A stretch of 64,000 bases of DNA from Defluviitalea phaphyphila (GTDB taxonomy: Bacteria > Bacillota > Clostridia > Lachnospirales > Defluviitaleaceae). Position 1 is the first letter of the stretch, and each line of letters opens with the position of its first letter. Made by a program: the position numbers and the translations under genes. Positions 42,843-52,670 of the stretch are shown here, piece by piece. The stretch covers positions 198,339 through 262,338 of the forward strand of contig NZ_JWID01000004.1 of NCBI RefSeq assembly GCF_001466305.1, written 5' to 3'. Under the pieces are notes generated by a model that did not search any database, was not told the DNA's origin, and saw only the letters and a list, made by a program, of their open reading frames with translations.

Positions 42843-45782
42843 ATGAAATTAAATGATTTATTATTTCGTTATTATACCAAAGAATTAGAGAATTCTTCAA
42901 AAACCGTATATGATTTATTTGACTGGAAAACTGTTGATGTTAAAATTGTTGATTACAGTACTAATAAAATTATAATCGATATGAAAAATGTAGAATTCCC
43001 TTCTCACTACTCACAATCAGCTTGTGATATTATTGCTAGTAAATATTTTAGAAAAAAAGGTGTTCCTAATGACAGAGGATATGAATATTCTTTAAAACAA
43101 GTAATACATAGAATGGTTTCTTTCTGGGTTGAAGCTGCTTTTGACGAAGGGTTAATAAAAGAAGATAAAAAACAAATTTTATATGATGAGCTGGCTTTTA
43201 TGATGCTAAATCAAATGTGGGCTCCAAATAGTCCTCAATGGTTTAATACTGGATTAAAAATGGCTTATGATATAGATAGTCCACCACAAGGACATTATTA
43301 CTATGATGAATCAAAAAAGGATGTTGTTCTTTCAAAAGATGCTTATACAAGAACTCAAGGTTCTGCCTGTTTTATTGTTAGTGTTAAAGATTCTTTGTTG
43401 GGAGAAAAATCTCTTACAGACCAACTAGTAACGGAAACTCGTTTATTTAAATATGGATCTGGGGTTGGAAGTAATTGGTCTTCTATTAGAGCAAAAGGAG
43501 AACCTTTATCTGGAGGAGGAAAATCTTCTGGTCTTCTTAGTTTCTTAAAAGTATTTGATAGAAATGCAGGAGCTATAAAATCTGGAGGAACAACTAGACG
43601 TGCTGCTAAAATGAACATATTAGATATGTCTCACCCTGAAATAGAAGATTTTATTAAATGGAAAGCTAAAGAAGAAGATAAAGTAAAAGCCCTTGGAAAA
43701 ATGGGATACTCTACTCATTTTGATGGAGAAGCATATGAAACCGTATCAGGACAAAATGCTAATAATTCAGTTCGTATTAGTGATGATTTTATGCTTTCTT
43801 TAAGTGATAAAAATGCTAAATGGACATTAAAAGGTAGAGTGGATTCTAGTATAAATAAGGATATAAGTGTTTCAAAACTTTGGGATGATATTGCATCTTC
43901 TGCTTGGAAATGTGGAGACCCTGGAGTTCAATTTGATGATACTATTAATGCATGGCATACATGTCCTGCCGGTGAAGATGGAAAAGTAAATGCAAAACAT
44001 AATAGAATAAATGCAAGTAATCCTTGTTCTGAATATATGTTTTTAGATGATACCGCTTGTAATTTAGCAAGTATTAATATTGTAAAATATTATGATTTTG
44101 AAAATAATTCTTTTGATATAGATGGATATCTTCATACTATAAAAATGGTTCAAATTGTACTAGAAGCTACTATTCATTGGGGACAATTTCCAACTAAAGA
44201 TATTGCAAGAAAATCCTATCATTTTAGAACTACAGGTTTAGGATTAACAAATCTTGGAGCTTTATTTATGTTAATGGCAAAACCTTATGACTCAGATGAA
44301 GCAAGAAATATAGCTGCTGCTTTAATGAGCATGTTAACAGGATATTCTTATTATATTTCATCATTATTTGCTAAAGAAATTGGAAGTTTTACTTATTTTA
44401 ATATAAATAAAAAATATATGCTTAGAGTAATTAGAAATCATGCTAGGGCAGCTAACTATAGTGATACTGATAAAGAATTTGAAAACTTAAATTATAAACC
44501 TATTACTATAGACCATTATCTTCTTACAAAAGAAGGATATGAAGATATATCTAAAACTTTAAAACAAATATGGAATAATACTATAGAATTTGGTGAAAAA
44601 TATGGGTTTAGAAATGCCCAAGTTTCTGTTCTTGCTCCAACAGGTACTATAGCATTTGCTATGGACTGCTCTACTACTTCATCAGAACCATTTTTTAGCC
44701 ATGTTGCATATAAAAAATTAGTTGGTGGAGGAAGTATGGAAATTATCAATCCTATTATCCCTCTGACTCTAAAAAAACTAGGATATACAAAAGAACAAAT
44801 AGACGATATAGTAAAATATGTTTTAAGAAAAGAAAAGAAAGATGGCTTTGATATTCTGGTTGATGGAAAAATAGAAGGTGCTCCTCATTTAAAAGAAGAA
44901 CACTATCCTATATTTGATACAGCTAATAAATGTGGTACAGGAAAGAGATTTATTGCTCCAGAAGGTCATGTTAAAATGATGGGAGCCTTAACCCCTCACA
45001 TCTCTGGTGCTATTAGTAAAACAGTAAATTTACCTCATGACGCTTCTATAGAAGATATAAAAAATATTTATCTTTTATCTTGGAAATTAGGAGTTAAAGC
45101 AATTGCTCTTTATAGAGATGGTTGTAAAGCCTCTCAACCTCTAAACACATCAATAAATAAAGAAACAGATAAAAAAATTGAAGATTTGACCTATAATGAA
45201 CTATTAGAATATGTTAAAACTAAACACATAGAATATAAACCTATTAGGATTAAGCCACAAGGAATTCGTAATGCCCATGTACATGAAGCTGAAATAGGTG
45301 GATTAAAATTATATATAACAACTTCTTTTTATGAAGATGGAAGACTTGGAGAAATATATGTTGCTGCTGGAAGACAGGGGTCTTTAGTTAAAGGTCTATT
45401 AGACAGCTTATCAACTACTATTTCTGAAATGCTTCAATACGGAGTTCCTGCTAAAGATATTGCAAAAATGTATCGTGGACAAAAATACGAACCCAGCGGT
45501 TTTGTAGCTAGACATCCATATATAAAAAGTGCTGATTCTATCTCTGATTTAATAAGCAAAATCATTGATATTGAATTAGGGGATTTTTCCCACTGTCAAG
45601 TAAAACCTAATCAATCTGAAAAGGAAATTAATATTAATACAAAAAATATTTCAAATACTCAAAACAAAAACAGGGAAATAATATATGGTGAAGTTTGTCC
45701 TAATTGTAAAAGTACTAAACTAGTAAAAAATGGAACATGTAAAGTTTGTACAGAATGCGGAACTACAACAGGATGTAGTTAA
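42843..45782 (+). CDS. nrdJ: Adenosylcobalamin-dependent ribonucleotide reductase, class II
   Basis: A 979-aa enzyme. Class-II motifs in order: NSPQWFNTGL, GSACFIVSV (redox Cys), GEPLSGGGKSSGLLSF, NPCSE (thiyl-radical Cys and Glu), DDTACNLASIN, and APTGTIAF. The C-terminal third has a TSCPD-type domain (about residues 810-930) and a zinc-ribbon end CPNCKSTKLVKNG...CTECGTTTGCS. It makes deoxyribonucleotides from ribonucleotides without oxygen, using B12. RBS TGGAGGAAT precedes the ATG; a terminator follows. It is a single-gene unit. Confidence 0.95.
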   Translation: MKLNDLLFRYYTKELENSSKTVYDLFDWKTVDVKIVDYSTNKIIIDMKNVEFPSHYSQSACDIIASKYFRKKGVPNDRGYEYSLKQVIHRMVSFWVEAAFDEGLIKEDKKQILYDELAFMMLNQMWAPNSPQWFNTGLKMAYDIDSPPQGHYYYDESKKDVVLSKDAYTRTQGSACFIVSVKDSLLGEKSLTDQLVTETRLFKYGSGVGSNWSSIRAKGEPLSGGGKSSGLLSFLKVFDRNAGAIKSGGTTRRAAKMNILDMSHPEIEDFIKWKAKEEDKVKALGKMGYSTHFDGEAYETVSGQNANNSVRISDDFMLSLSDKNAKWTLKGRVDSSINKDISVSKLWDDIASSAWKCGDPGVQFDDTINAWHTCPAGEDGKVNAKHNRINASNPCSEYMFLDDTACNLASINIVKYYDFENNSFDIDGYLHTIKMVQIVLEATIHWGQFPTKDIARKSYHFRTTGLGLTNLGALFMLMAKPYDSDEARNIAAALMSMLTGYSYYISSLFAKEIGSFTYFNINKKYMLRVIRNHARAANYSDTDKEFENLNYKPITIDHYLLTKEGYEDISKTLKQIWNNTIEFGEKYGFRNAQVSVLAPTGTIAFAMDCSTTSSEPFFSHVAYKKLVGGGSMEIINPIIPLTLKKLGYTKEQIDDIVKYVLRKEKKDGFDILVDGKIEGAPHLKEEHYPIFDTANKCGTGKRFIAPEGHVKMMGALTPHISGAISKTVNLPHDASIEDIKNIYLLSWKLGVKAIALYRDGCKASQPLNTSINKETDKKIEDLTYNELLEYVKTKHIEYKPIRIKPQGIRNAHVHEAEIGGLKLYITTSFYEDGRLGEIYVAAGRQGSLVKGLLDSLSTTISEMLQYGVPAKDIAKMYRGQKYEPSGFVARHPYIKSADSISDLISKIIDIELGDFSHCQVKPNQSEKEININTKNISNTQNKNREIIYGEVCPNCKSTKLVKNGTCKVCTECGTTTGCS

Positions 45783-45814
45783 AAAGGAGAGCCAAGACTT
45801 TGGCCTCCTTTTTT
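45781..45814. terminator. Terminator between nrdJ and yunB
   Basis: AAAAAGGAG-A-GCCAA pairs with TTGGC-C-TCCTTTTTT (one mismatch) around a 5-nt loop; convergent genes share it. Confidence 0.82.
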
Positions 45815-46553
45815 AATTTACAGAAGGATACTCAAAAGGTATTGCCTCTTCAAAAGGATCTTGAAAATCTGCATCTAAAACATTATCCCTAGTTGTATCT
45901 ACATAATTTGGAGGAACTTTACCACTAAGTACTTTATCTATTAAAATAACTTTTCGACTTACCTTTATTTTATCCGATGCTAAAGGTATAACTATTTGAA
46001 TCATTGTATCAATATTCAGCCATACTGTATGATTAATTTGATTAATCCCTGTAGATTTAAACTCTCTATCATAATTAATAACAGCACTTCCAATTTGTAA
46101 AATTTTAACATTTATTTCTGGACCAATATTGGCGAACATTGAATTTCCTATTAAATTACCTAAAGGTACTTTTATACTTGTAGAAGGCATATTTTCTAAT
46201 TGCTTAGAAACTCTAACTACTATATCAGCAGATAATTCATTTATTAAAGGGGTATTAATTGACCAAGATATTACTTCTCCATTTTCATTATAATCATACA
46301 TAACTAAATCTTGAGCTATTATATTTTTTTCTTTAAAAGTATCACTAATTGCTTTACTAATAGCCTCTGTTGTAATAGTATTTGCCTTTATATGAGCTAT
46401 AGTCATAACTGTAGGCATAATTTTCCTATCTAGTGTTATACTAATTACGATTAATAAAATAAATATTGCTAAAGCTATAAATTTTATTATAAGTTTTTTC
46501 ATAAAAGATTTTCTATATTTTTTAGGTTTTTTCCCTTTTATATTTCTTCTCAT
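45813..46553 (-). CDS. yunB: Sporulation protein YunB
   Basis: A 246-aa protein with a basic start, one membrane anchor (about residues 20-40) and a conserved extracytoplasmic domain: AIHIKANTITTEAISKA-like start (here AHIKANTITTEAISKAI), PLGNLIGNSMFANIGPEI and GINQINHTVWLNID, all typical of YunB. In Bacillus it is needed for efficient sporulation and is SigE-dependent; the molecular role is not known. The start is ATG 46553 behind AGGGGG. It converges with nrdJ and is divergent from the PBP gene. Confidence 0.88.
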   Translation of the reverse strand: MRRNIKGKKPKKYRKSFMKKLIIKFIALAIFILLIVISITLDRKIMPTVMTIAHIKANTITTEAISKAISDTFKEKNIIAQDLVMYDYNENGEVISWSINTPLINELSADIVVRVSKQLENMPSTSIKVPLGNLIGNSMFANIGPEINVKILQIGSAVINYDREFKSTGINQINHTVWLNIDTMIQIVIPLASDKIKVSRKVILIDKVLSGKVPPNYVDTTRDNVLDADFQDPFEEAIPFEYPSVN

Positions 46554-46725
46554 TCCAATCCCCCTATTATAATTTATGCAGTATTTTATAAAAAGTGTCA
46601 TCAAAAATAATTAATTATGGTCTTTTTTAGTAAGTATTTATCTGATATAATGGTAAAGATATTGGATATCAAGAGTTCTTTTATAATTAAGAACTATTAT
46701 TGTGTCGAAATAAGGAGGCTTTAAA

Positions 46726-49464
46726 ATGGACTTTTCAAAAGAATCTAATGATAAAAAGAAAAAATCCATTAATTCTAAAAATAAAAAAGTCAAAAATAGA
46801 TTCGGTGTTATTATGTTTAGAATTCTATTTATATTTTTTATTTTTACTATCTTCGCAGCTATAGGAGGAGGTTTAGGAATATTTTTAGGAATTATTAATA
46901 CTGCTCCCGATATAGAAGATATAAATCTAAATCCTGAAAAATTTACTTCTATTATTTATGACCTAAATGGGAATGAAATTGATCGATTACATGGAAATGA
47001 AAACAGAATATATGTTACTTTAGATGAAATCCCTCTGCACTTACAGCATGCTTTTATCGCTATTGAAGATGAAAGATTTTATGAACATAATGGAATTGAT
47101 TTAAAAGGAATTTTTAGAGCAATAATAGTAAATATAAAAAATATGGACTTTTCTGAAGGAGCTAGTACTATTACACAACAATTGATAAAAAACAGAATAT
47201 TAACAAACGAAAAAACTATTGAAAGAAAATTACAAGAACAATATTTAGCTGTACAATTAGAAAAAAAATATGATAAAGATCAAATACTTGAATGGTATCT
47301 TAATGAAATTGGATTAGGGCATGGACTTAATGGAGTACAAGCTGCAGCAAATACATATTTTAATAAAGATGTATCTGAATTAACTTTAGCTGAAAGTGCA
47401 GTTATTGCAGCTATTACACAAAATCCATCCAAATATAGCCCAATACGATTTCCAGAAAATAATCGTGAAAGACAACAAACTGTATTAGAAAAAATGTTAG
47501 AACAAGGATATATAACTCAGAGTGAATACGATGAAGCTATTAAAGAAGATGTATATTCTAAAATTCAGGAAACCAGTCAACAATCTATAGGAGATTCTAA
47601 ACATTCCTATTATGTGGACCAAATTATTGAAGATGTAATTAATGACCTTCAAGAAAAAAAAGGATATACTGCTACTGAAGCTAGTAATTTGATTTATAAT
47701 GGAGGGCTAAGTATTTATACTCCTTTTAATCAAGAAATGCAAGATATTGTTGATAAATACTACAACAACGATGAATTTTATCCTCCTAACTCCTTTGAAT
47801 TAAAAGTTATATATAATTTATCAGTAAAACAATCTGATGGGTCAGAAAAACATTTTGGTGGAGAGGGAATTATTCCTAATGAAGATGCTATTGAAGAATT
47901 TAAAAAACAAAAGAAGGAAGATTGGGGAATATCTGAAGATGCTGAAATTACGCAGGAAACATGTTACACTATTCCACAGCCTCAATCTGCTATGGTTATA
48001 ATGGATTACCATAACGGTCATGTTTTAGCCATTTCCGGTGGACGTGGAGAAAAAATAGGAAATCTTATGTTTAATCGTGCCACTCATGCAAAACGACAGC
48101 CTGGATCTGCTTTTAAAATTTTAGCAGCTTATGCTCCTGCCCTAGATACAGGAAAAATAACTCCTGCTACCGTTATAGATGATGTTCCACTAAAAGTTAA
48201 AAATGGTTCTTCATATAAATGGATTAATAACTGGAATGGACAATATGCAGGACTTACTACAGTAAGGGAAGGTATTTATAATTCTATGAATATATTAGCT
48301 GTTAAAACTCTCTTAAATGTTGGAATTGATACAGCATTTGATTATTTGCAAAATTTTGGTTTTACAACTTTAATAGATTATGAAGAGCGAAATGGCGTAG
48401 CTTATACTGATAAAAACCCTGTTTTAGCTCTAGGAGGATTAACAGACGGAGTTACTCCCTTAGAACTTACAGCTGCATATGGAGCTATAGCTAATAATGG
48501 AGTATATATTGAACCTGTTTTCTATACAAAAGTATTAGATCATGAGGGAAATCTATTAATAGATAATACTCCTGAACAGCATAGAGTATTAAAAGAAACT
48601 ACTGCATTCCTTCTTACTGATATGATGGAAGATGTTATTACAGAACCAACAGGAACAGGTAGACTGGCTAAATTTAATAATATTAAGAATATGCCAATAG
48701 CAGGTAAAACAGGAACTACTTCTGATAATAAAGATTTAGTTTTTGTAGGATACACTCCTTACTATGTAGCTGGTATTTGGTTAGGTCATGATACTCCTAA
48801 ACCACTTATATATGATAGAAGTTATCATAATATGCTTTGGTCAGCTATTATGGAAGAAATTCATAAAGATCTTCCTATTAAACAATTTGAAGTTCCAAGC
48901 GGAATTGTAAAAGCAAGAATATGTACTGAATCTGGTAAATTAGCTACATCCAATTGTGAAGAAGACCCTAGAGGGGCAACTATAAGATATGAATATTTTG
49001 AACAGGGAACACAGCCAACAGAGTATTGTGACGTTCATGTAAAAGAAAAAATATGTACTGTATCCGGTAAATTATCAAATGAATACTGTCCTGAAGAAAC
49101 AGTAAAAGAAAAAGTATTTATCGTACGTCCAGAACCTTATATTCCACCAAGTGAAAATGGGCCATTCCCACAAGATACAAAATATGAACTTCCTTCTGGT
49201 GAAGACGCTTATTGTGATATTCATGGTCCTGATACCATAATAGATGATGATGATTTTACTATTCCAGAAGCAGACGAGGACGGAAATATCTTTATTCCTT
49301 TTGAACGTGGAACTTCCGATTCTGATTTAGATGATTTTGAATCTGATGACTCTGATTCTAACTTAGATGATTTTGAACCTGATAATCCTGATTCTGATAC
49401 TCCTGATTCTAGCATCGTTGATACTCCTGATAGCATGGATGATTTCTTTGTTCCTTTACCATAA
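46726..49464 (+). CDS. Class A penicillin-binding protein (PBP1A-type)
   Basis: A 912-aa bifunctional cell-wall synthase. One membrane anchor (about residues 28-60); GT51 glycosyltransferase with AIEDERFYEHNGID and GASTITQQLIKN; transpeptidase with SxxK (PGSAFK, about 463), SxN (NSMN, about 520) and KTG (GKTGTT, about 660). Behind it are two CTxSGKL...C units (ICTESGKLATSNC and ICTVSGKLSNEYC), then an acidic Ser/Asp-rich tail (about 855-912) with repeated DSDLDDFES-like units. It polymerises and cross-links peptidoglycan. RBS AAGGAGG precedes the ATG. Confidence 0.93.
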   Translation: MDFSKESNDKKKKSINSKNKKVKNRFGVIMFRILFIFFIFTIFAAIGGGLGIFLGIINTAPDIEDINLNPEKFTSIIYDLNGNEIDRLHGNENRIYVTLDEIPLHLQHAFIAIEDERFYEHNGIDLKGIFRAIIVNIKNMDFSEGASTITQQLIKNRILTNEKTIERKLQEQYLAVQLEKKYDKDQILEWYLNEIGLGHGLNGVQAAANTYFNKDVSELTLAESAVIAAITQNPSKYSPIRFPENNRERQQTVLEKMLEQGYITQSEYDEAIKEDVYSKIQETSQQSIGDSKHSYYVDQIIEDVINDLQEKKGYTATEASNLIYNGGLSIYTPFNQEMQDIVDKYYNNDEFYPPNSFELKVIYNLSVKQSDGSEKHFGGEGIIPNEDAIEEFKKQKKEDWGISEDAEITQETCYTIPQPQSAMVIMDYHNGHVLAISGGRGEKIGNLMFNRATHAKRQPGSAFKILAAYAPALDTGKITPATVIDDVPLKVKNGSSYKWINNWNGQYAGLTTVREGIYNSMNILAVKTLLNVGIDTAFDYLQNFGFTTLIDYEERNGVAYTDKNPVLALGGLTDGVTPLELTAAYGAIANNGVYIEPVFYTKVLDHEGNLLIDNTPEQHRVLKETTAFLLTDMMEDVITEPTGTGRLAKFNNIKNMPIAGKTGTTSDNKDLVFVGYTPYYVAGIWLGHDTPKPLIYDRSYHNMLWSAIMEEIHKDLPIKQFEVPSGIVKARICTESGKLATSNCEEDPRGATIRYEYFEQGTQPTEYCDVHVKEKICTVSGKLSNEYCPEETVKEKVFIVRPEPYIPPSENGPFPQDTKYELPSGEDAYCDIHGPDTIIDDDDFTIPEADEDGNIFIPFERGTSDSDLDDFESDDSDSNLDDFEPDNPDSDTPDSSIVDTPDSMDDFFVPLP

Positions 49465-49469
49465 AAAAG

Positions 49470-49517
49470 AAAGCAAAAGATTAGCCTAAATATTTATATG
49501 GCTAATCTTTTGCTTTT
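49470..49517. terminator. Bidirectional terminator between PBP gene and spoVAE
   Basis: AAAGCAAAAGATTAGCC and GGCTAATCTTTTGCTTT form a 17-bp stem around a 13-nt loop; the spoVAE stop codon lies in one arm. Confidence 0.85.
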
Positions 49518-49858
49518 GGATTAAATATAAGAGATGCTATAAACGCAAATAAAATAGCTGCTGTAATTCCTGCTGCTGTTGCCTTTAATCCCCCTGTAAA
49601 AGCTCCCCTTAATCCTACTTTTTCCACTTCTTGTATAGCTCCTTTAGCTAAAGAATATCCAAATCCAGGAAGTGGAACTGTAGCTCCAGCTCCACCAAAT
49701 TCTACTATAGGTTCGTATAATCCTATTCCATGAAGTACTGCTCCTAAAACTACAAACATAACTAAAATCCGTCCTGACATCAAATTAGTTTTATCTATTA
49801 AAATTTGTCCTATTATGCATATAGCCCCTCCTACAACAAATGCTCTTACATATTCCAT
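49502..49858 (-). CDS. spoVAE: Stage V sporulation protein AE
   Basis: A 118-aa membrane protein of the SpoVAE(b) type with about four helices. It holds AFVVGGAICIIGQILIDKT and GLYEPIVEFGGAGATVPLPG, the family marks shared with SpoVAC. Part of the spore-membrane channel for dipicolinic acid uptake and release. The start is ATG 49858 behind AGGAGG; a longer reading from 49987 runs into spoVAD. It is last in the spoVA run; SpoVAEa is not present. Confidence 0.93.
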   Translation of the reverse strand: MEYVRAFVVGGAICIIGQILIDKTNLMSGRILVMFVVLGAVLHGIGLYEPIVEFGGAGATVPLPGFGYSLAKGAIQEVEKVGLRGAFTGGLKATAAGITAAILFAFIASLIFNPKAKD

Positions 49859-49869
49859 ATCAAATCCTC

Positions 49870-50886
49870 CTATCCCAATTGATTTTCTATTACAACTGCA
49901 TGTGCAATACCTGGAATTGTCTCCCCCTGTTGAGTACTTCCAGGACTCATTAACGCTCCAGTAGGTATAAACAAAATTCTTTTCCATTTATTATTTTTCA
50001 TTTCCTTATATAAATATCCACAAAAAGTTACTGCAGAACATCCACAACCACTTCCCCCCGCATGAGTATCTTGGGTTTGTGCATCAAATATTTCAATACC
50101 ACAATCTGAAAAAATGTTTTCGATATCATAATTATATTTTTTTATTAATTCTAATGCTAATTCCTTTCCAACGTAACCTAAATCTCCTGTAATAATTAAG
50201 TCATAATCATTAGGAGTTCTGCCTGTATCTTTAAAATGAGTTACTATAGTATCCGCTGCAGCTGGAGCCATAGCTGCTCCCATATTCATAGGATCTTTTA
50301 TCCCTAGATCTACAATCTTTCCTGTTGTAATATAAGTTATATAAGGTGGATTATTATTTTTACCAATAATAACTGCTCCACTTCCTGTTACTGTCCAAGA
50401 AGCTGTAAGAGGTCTTTGAGTTCCTAATTCTAGTGGAAATCTAAATTGTTTTTCAGAACTACAAAAATGACTAGAGGCTTCTGCTATAACATAATCAGCA
50501 AATCCTCCATCAATAGTCATAGCCCCTAGCATCATGCCTTCTGCCATAGTAGAACAAGCCCCAAACAATCCAAAAAAAGGAATATCATAATTTCTAATCC
50601 CAAATGTACTAGCTGTTAATTGATTTAATAAATCTCCTGCAAAAATATATTGTATGTCTTCAGGAGTTATATTTGCTTTTTCTATAACTTTCTCAATGGA
50701 TTTATTAACTAATTTACTTTCTGCTTTTTCCCAACTTTTTTCTCCCCACAATGGATCATGTAATATAGTATCAAAATATCTAGCTAAAGGACCTTTTCCT
50801 TCTTTAGGTCCTACTATTGACGCTGTTTCTATAATACTAGGAGGCAGGTCAAATTTAATTGTCTGATTTCCAATATGTTTTGACAT
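49870..50886 (-). CDS. spoVAD: Stage V sporulation protein AD
   Basis: A 338-aa thiolase-fold protein that binds dipicolinic acid. It has GACSTMAEGM (the thiolase-like Cys region), TDLIITGDLG-type stretch (here DLIITGDLGYVGKE) and AGGSGCGCSAVT, all typical of SpoVAD. Acts on the inner spore membrane with SpoVAC and SpoVAE. RBS AGGAAGGTG precedes the ATG. It lies 12 bp behind spoVAC. Confidence 0.96.
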   Translation of the reverse strand: MSKHIGNQTIKFDLPPSIIETASIVGPKEGKGPLARYFDTILHDPLWGEKSWEKAESKLVNKSIEKVIEKANITPEDIQYIFAGDLLNQLTASTFGIRNYDIPFFGLFGACSTMAEGMMLGAMTIDGGFADYVIAEASSHFCSSEKQFRFPLELGTQRPLTASWTVTGSGAVIIGKNNNPPYITYITTGKIVDLGIKDPMNMGAAMAPAAADTIVTHFKDTGRTPNDYDLIITGDLGYVGKELALELIKKYNYDIENIFSDCGIEIFDAQTQDTHAGGSGCGCSAVTFCGYLYKEMKNNKWKRILFIPTGALMSPGSTQQGETIPGIAHAVVIENQLG

Positions 50887-50898
50887 AATAACACCTTC

Positions 50899-51342
50899 CT
50901 ATATAAAATAATGAATAATTCCTACTATAACTGATGTAATTGTTCCATATACTATAACTGGACCTGCAATTAAAAACATTCTAGCTCCTACTCCAAAAAC
51001 ATATCCTTCTTTTTTATATTCAATAGCAGGTGAAACCATAGAATTTGCAAAACCTGTAATAGGTACAATGGTTCCTGCTCCAGCATATTTACCAATAGAA
51101 TCATATATATCTAATCCAGTGAGCAAAATCCCTAAAAACACTAAAATAATAGTTGCTATCATACTAGCTTCATCTTTACTATATCCAAAACTTTTAACTA
51201 TATTAGTAATTAACTGACCAATGGCACAAATAGTACCTCCAACCCAAAAAGCTCTTACAGAATCCCTTAATAAATTCGAATTAGGAGATGTTTTTTTTAC
51301 CATTTGTTGGTATTCATTTTTCATATTTTGAATTTTATCCAT
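50899..51342 (-). CDS. spoVAC: Stage V sporulation protein AC
   Basis: A 147-aa protein with about four membrane helices: RAFWVGGTICAIGQLI, YDSIGKYAGAGTIVPITGFA and GVGARMFLIAGPVIVYG are SpoVAC blocks. In Bacillus it forms the mechanosensitive pore for dipicolinic acid. ATG 51342 is the better start (GAGGG six bases upstream) than ATG 51348. Confidence 0.95.
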   Translation of the reverse strand: MDKIQNMKNEYQQMVKKTSPNSNLLRDSVRAFWVGGTICAIGQLITNIVKSFGYSKDEASMIATIILVFLGILLTGLDIYDSIGKYAGAGTIVPITGFANSMVSPAIEYKKEGYVFGVGARMFLIAGPVIVYGTITSVIVGIIHYFI

Positions 51343-51357
51343 AATCATCCCTCTCTT

Positions 51358-51789
51358 TTATTTATTTTGAATAAATCCTGGAATAATCCAATAAATTAAA
51401 GCTCCAATAGTTTTTCCTATAGCAGTACTAATTAGAAAAAAACCTATTCCTGTTTTTATACTAAATCTTCTAGTCATAATAGGAATAACATCTAATATTT
51501 CTGCTAAAGATACTGCTAAACATCCTACAAATATTCCAAAACTAAATCCTATTATAATAGCTCCTATCTTCCCTATAGGTAAAGATACATCCCAAATCAT
51601 AGTTATACTTCCTAATATTCCTCCTAAAATAACTAAGTTTTCATATAAAATCACATATTTATTTGTTTTTGTTTTTTGAATAAGTCTCGGAATAACTCCT
51701 ATTATTGCAATAAAAGCAAATATTCCTCCCGCTATCACTATTCCTCCACTAAAACCTACTAAAGCTGATATTATATTTCTAAAAAACAT
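51358..51789 (-). CDS. spoVAB: Stage V sporulation protein AB
   Basis: A 143-aa protein with about four membrane helices; GFSGGIVIAGGIFAFIA, IIGVIPRLIQKT and EILDVIPIMTRR match SpoVAB. Its ATG overlaps the spoVAA stop (TAATG), showing translational coupling. AAAGGAG lies upstream inside spoVAA. Confidence 0.9.
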   Translation of the reverse strand: MFFRNIISALVGFSGGIVIAGGIFAFIAIIGVIPRLIQKTKTNKYVILYENLVILGGILGSITMIWDVSLPIGKIGAIIIGFSFGIFVGCLAVSLAEILDVIPIMTRRFSIKTGIGFFLISTAIGKTIGALIYWIIPGFIQNK

Positions 51790-52409
51790 TATTTTTTTCT
51801 CCTTTTTTCATCTATTATATTATCCATGATGCAATTTTCTACATCATTCTCATAAAGATCCATTTCAACTTCGATAGGAGTTGGATCATCAGTTATTTTT
51901 TTAGATGAAAAATGATTAAAAAAAACGATAATGCCAACAGCAATACCGATAGAATAAGGAATTTGAATCCAGTAGGGTTTATCTGTTTCAATACCTGTCA
52001 ATATTTTATACAACTGTTTTAATGCATCTGGCAAACCAGCATCGGTATGAAAAGTAATAATTGCTATTCCTCCACCAGCAAATAATATACAGCATACACT
52101 AAAAACTTTTAGAAAAGTAATTATAGGATTTTCATTCTTTTTTTCATTTGGATAATATTCTATAATACTATCTTTTTCTCCAACATTTTCTATGATTATT
52201 TCTGGATATACATTATATATAGTCTTTATAACATCTATAATAGAAATAACAAAATTTTTTTTCTTATTATCATTTATTTCTAGTAAAGTCATATTTTCTA
52301 TAACATTTTTTATCTTATTACAACCAGCAATTTCTGCTATATCTTTAATTTTTATTTTTCGTTTATTATAAATTGTCGTTTTTTTATAAAGTTTTATATA
52401 AATTATCAT
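51789..52409 (-). CDS. spoVAA: Stage V sporulation protein AA
   Basis: A 206-aa protein: an N-terminal basic ligand-binding-type domain (KIKIKDIAEIAGC, about residues 17-30) and two C-terminal membrane helices (about 113-132 and 155-172) with FHTDAGLPDALKQLYKILTG in part between them, a SpoVAA hallmark. Many Clostridia lack spoVAA and spoVAB; here both are kept as in bacilli. RBS GGGTGATT precedes the ATG. Confidence 0.88.
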   Translation of the reverse strand: MIIYIKLYKKTTIYNKRKIKIKDIAEIAGCNKIKNVIENMTLLEINDNKKKNFVISIIDVIKTIYNVYPEIIIENVGEKDSIIEYYPNEKKNENPIITFLKVFSVCCILFAGGGIAIITFHTDAGLPDALKQLYKILTGIETDKPYWIQIPYSIGIAVGIIVFFNHFSSKKITDDPTPIEVEMDLYENDVENCIMDNIIDEKRRKK

Positions 52410-52416
52410 AATTTAA

Positions 52417-52572
52417 TCACCCATATTTATTTTCTATAACATTTTTTACATATACTCCTCTAGTTGGAGTTTTATTAACTGAAAAATTCATATAATACCA
52501 AATAGTAAGTCCTCCTAATATTAATATAAATAAAAGAATTATAATCCCACTCCAAAATTTTTTACTAACCAC
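52417..52572 (-). CDS. Small single-span membrane protein between sigF and spoVAA, 51 aa
   Basis: A 51-aa gene starts at GTG 52572 behind AAGGGAAG. The protein has a short basic start, one membrane helix (about residues 8-27, WSGIIILLFILILGGLTIW) and a 24-residue polar tail with NKTPTRGVYVKNVIENKYG. The stop lies 7 bp before the spoVAA ATG, and sigF ends about 100 bp upstream, so it belongs to the sporulation transcript. No known family recognised. A forespore membrane role with the SpoVA channel is possible but only inferred from position. Confidence 0.68.
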   Translation of the reverse strand: MVSKKFWSGIIILLFILILGGLTIWYYMNFSVNKTPTRGVYVKNVIENKYG

Positions 52573-52670
52573 TTACTTCCCTTCTTTCCTTCTTTTATTC
52601 ATATTTTATTTTTTGATATTTTCCAAAAACATATTCTAACAAGAAATACCAAAATAAAAAGAAATGCCCT

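Noticed and set aside
49221..49436. Ser-rich antisense frame opposite the PBP tail
   Set aside because: It is the complement of the Asp/Ser repeats; no RBS or promoter.
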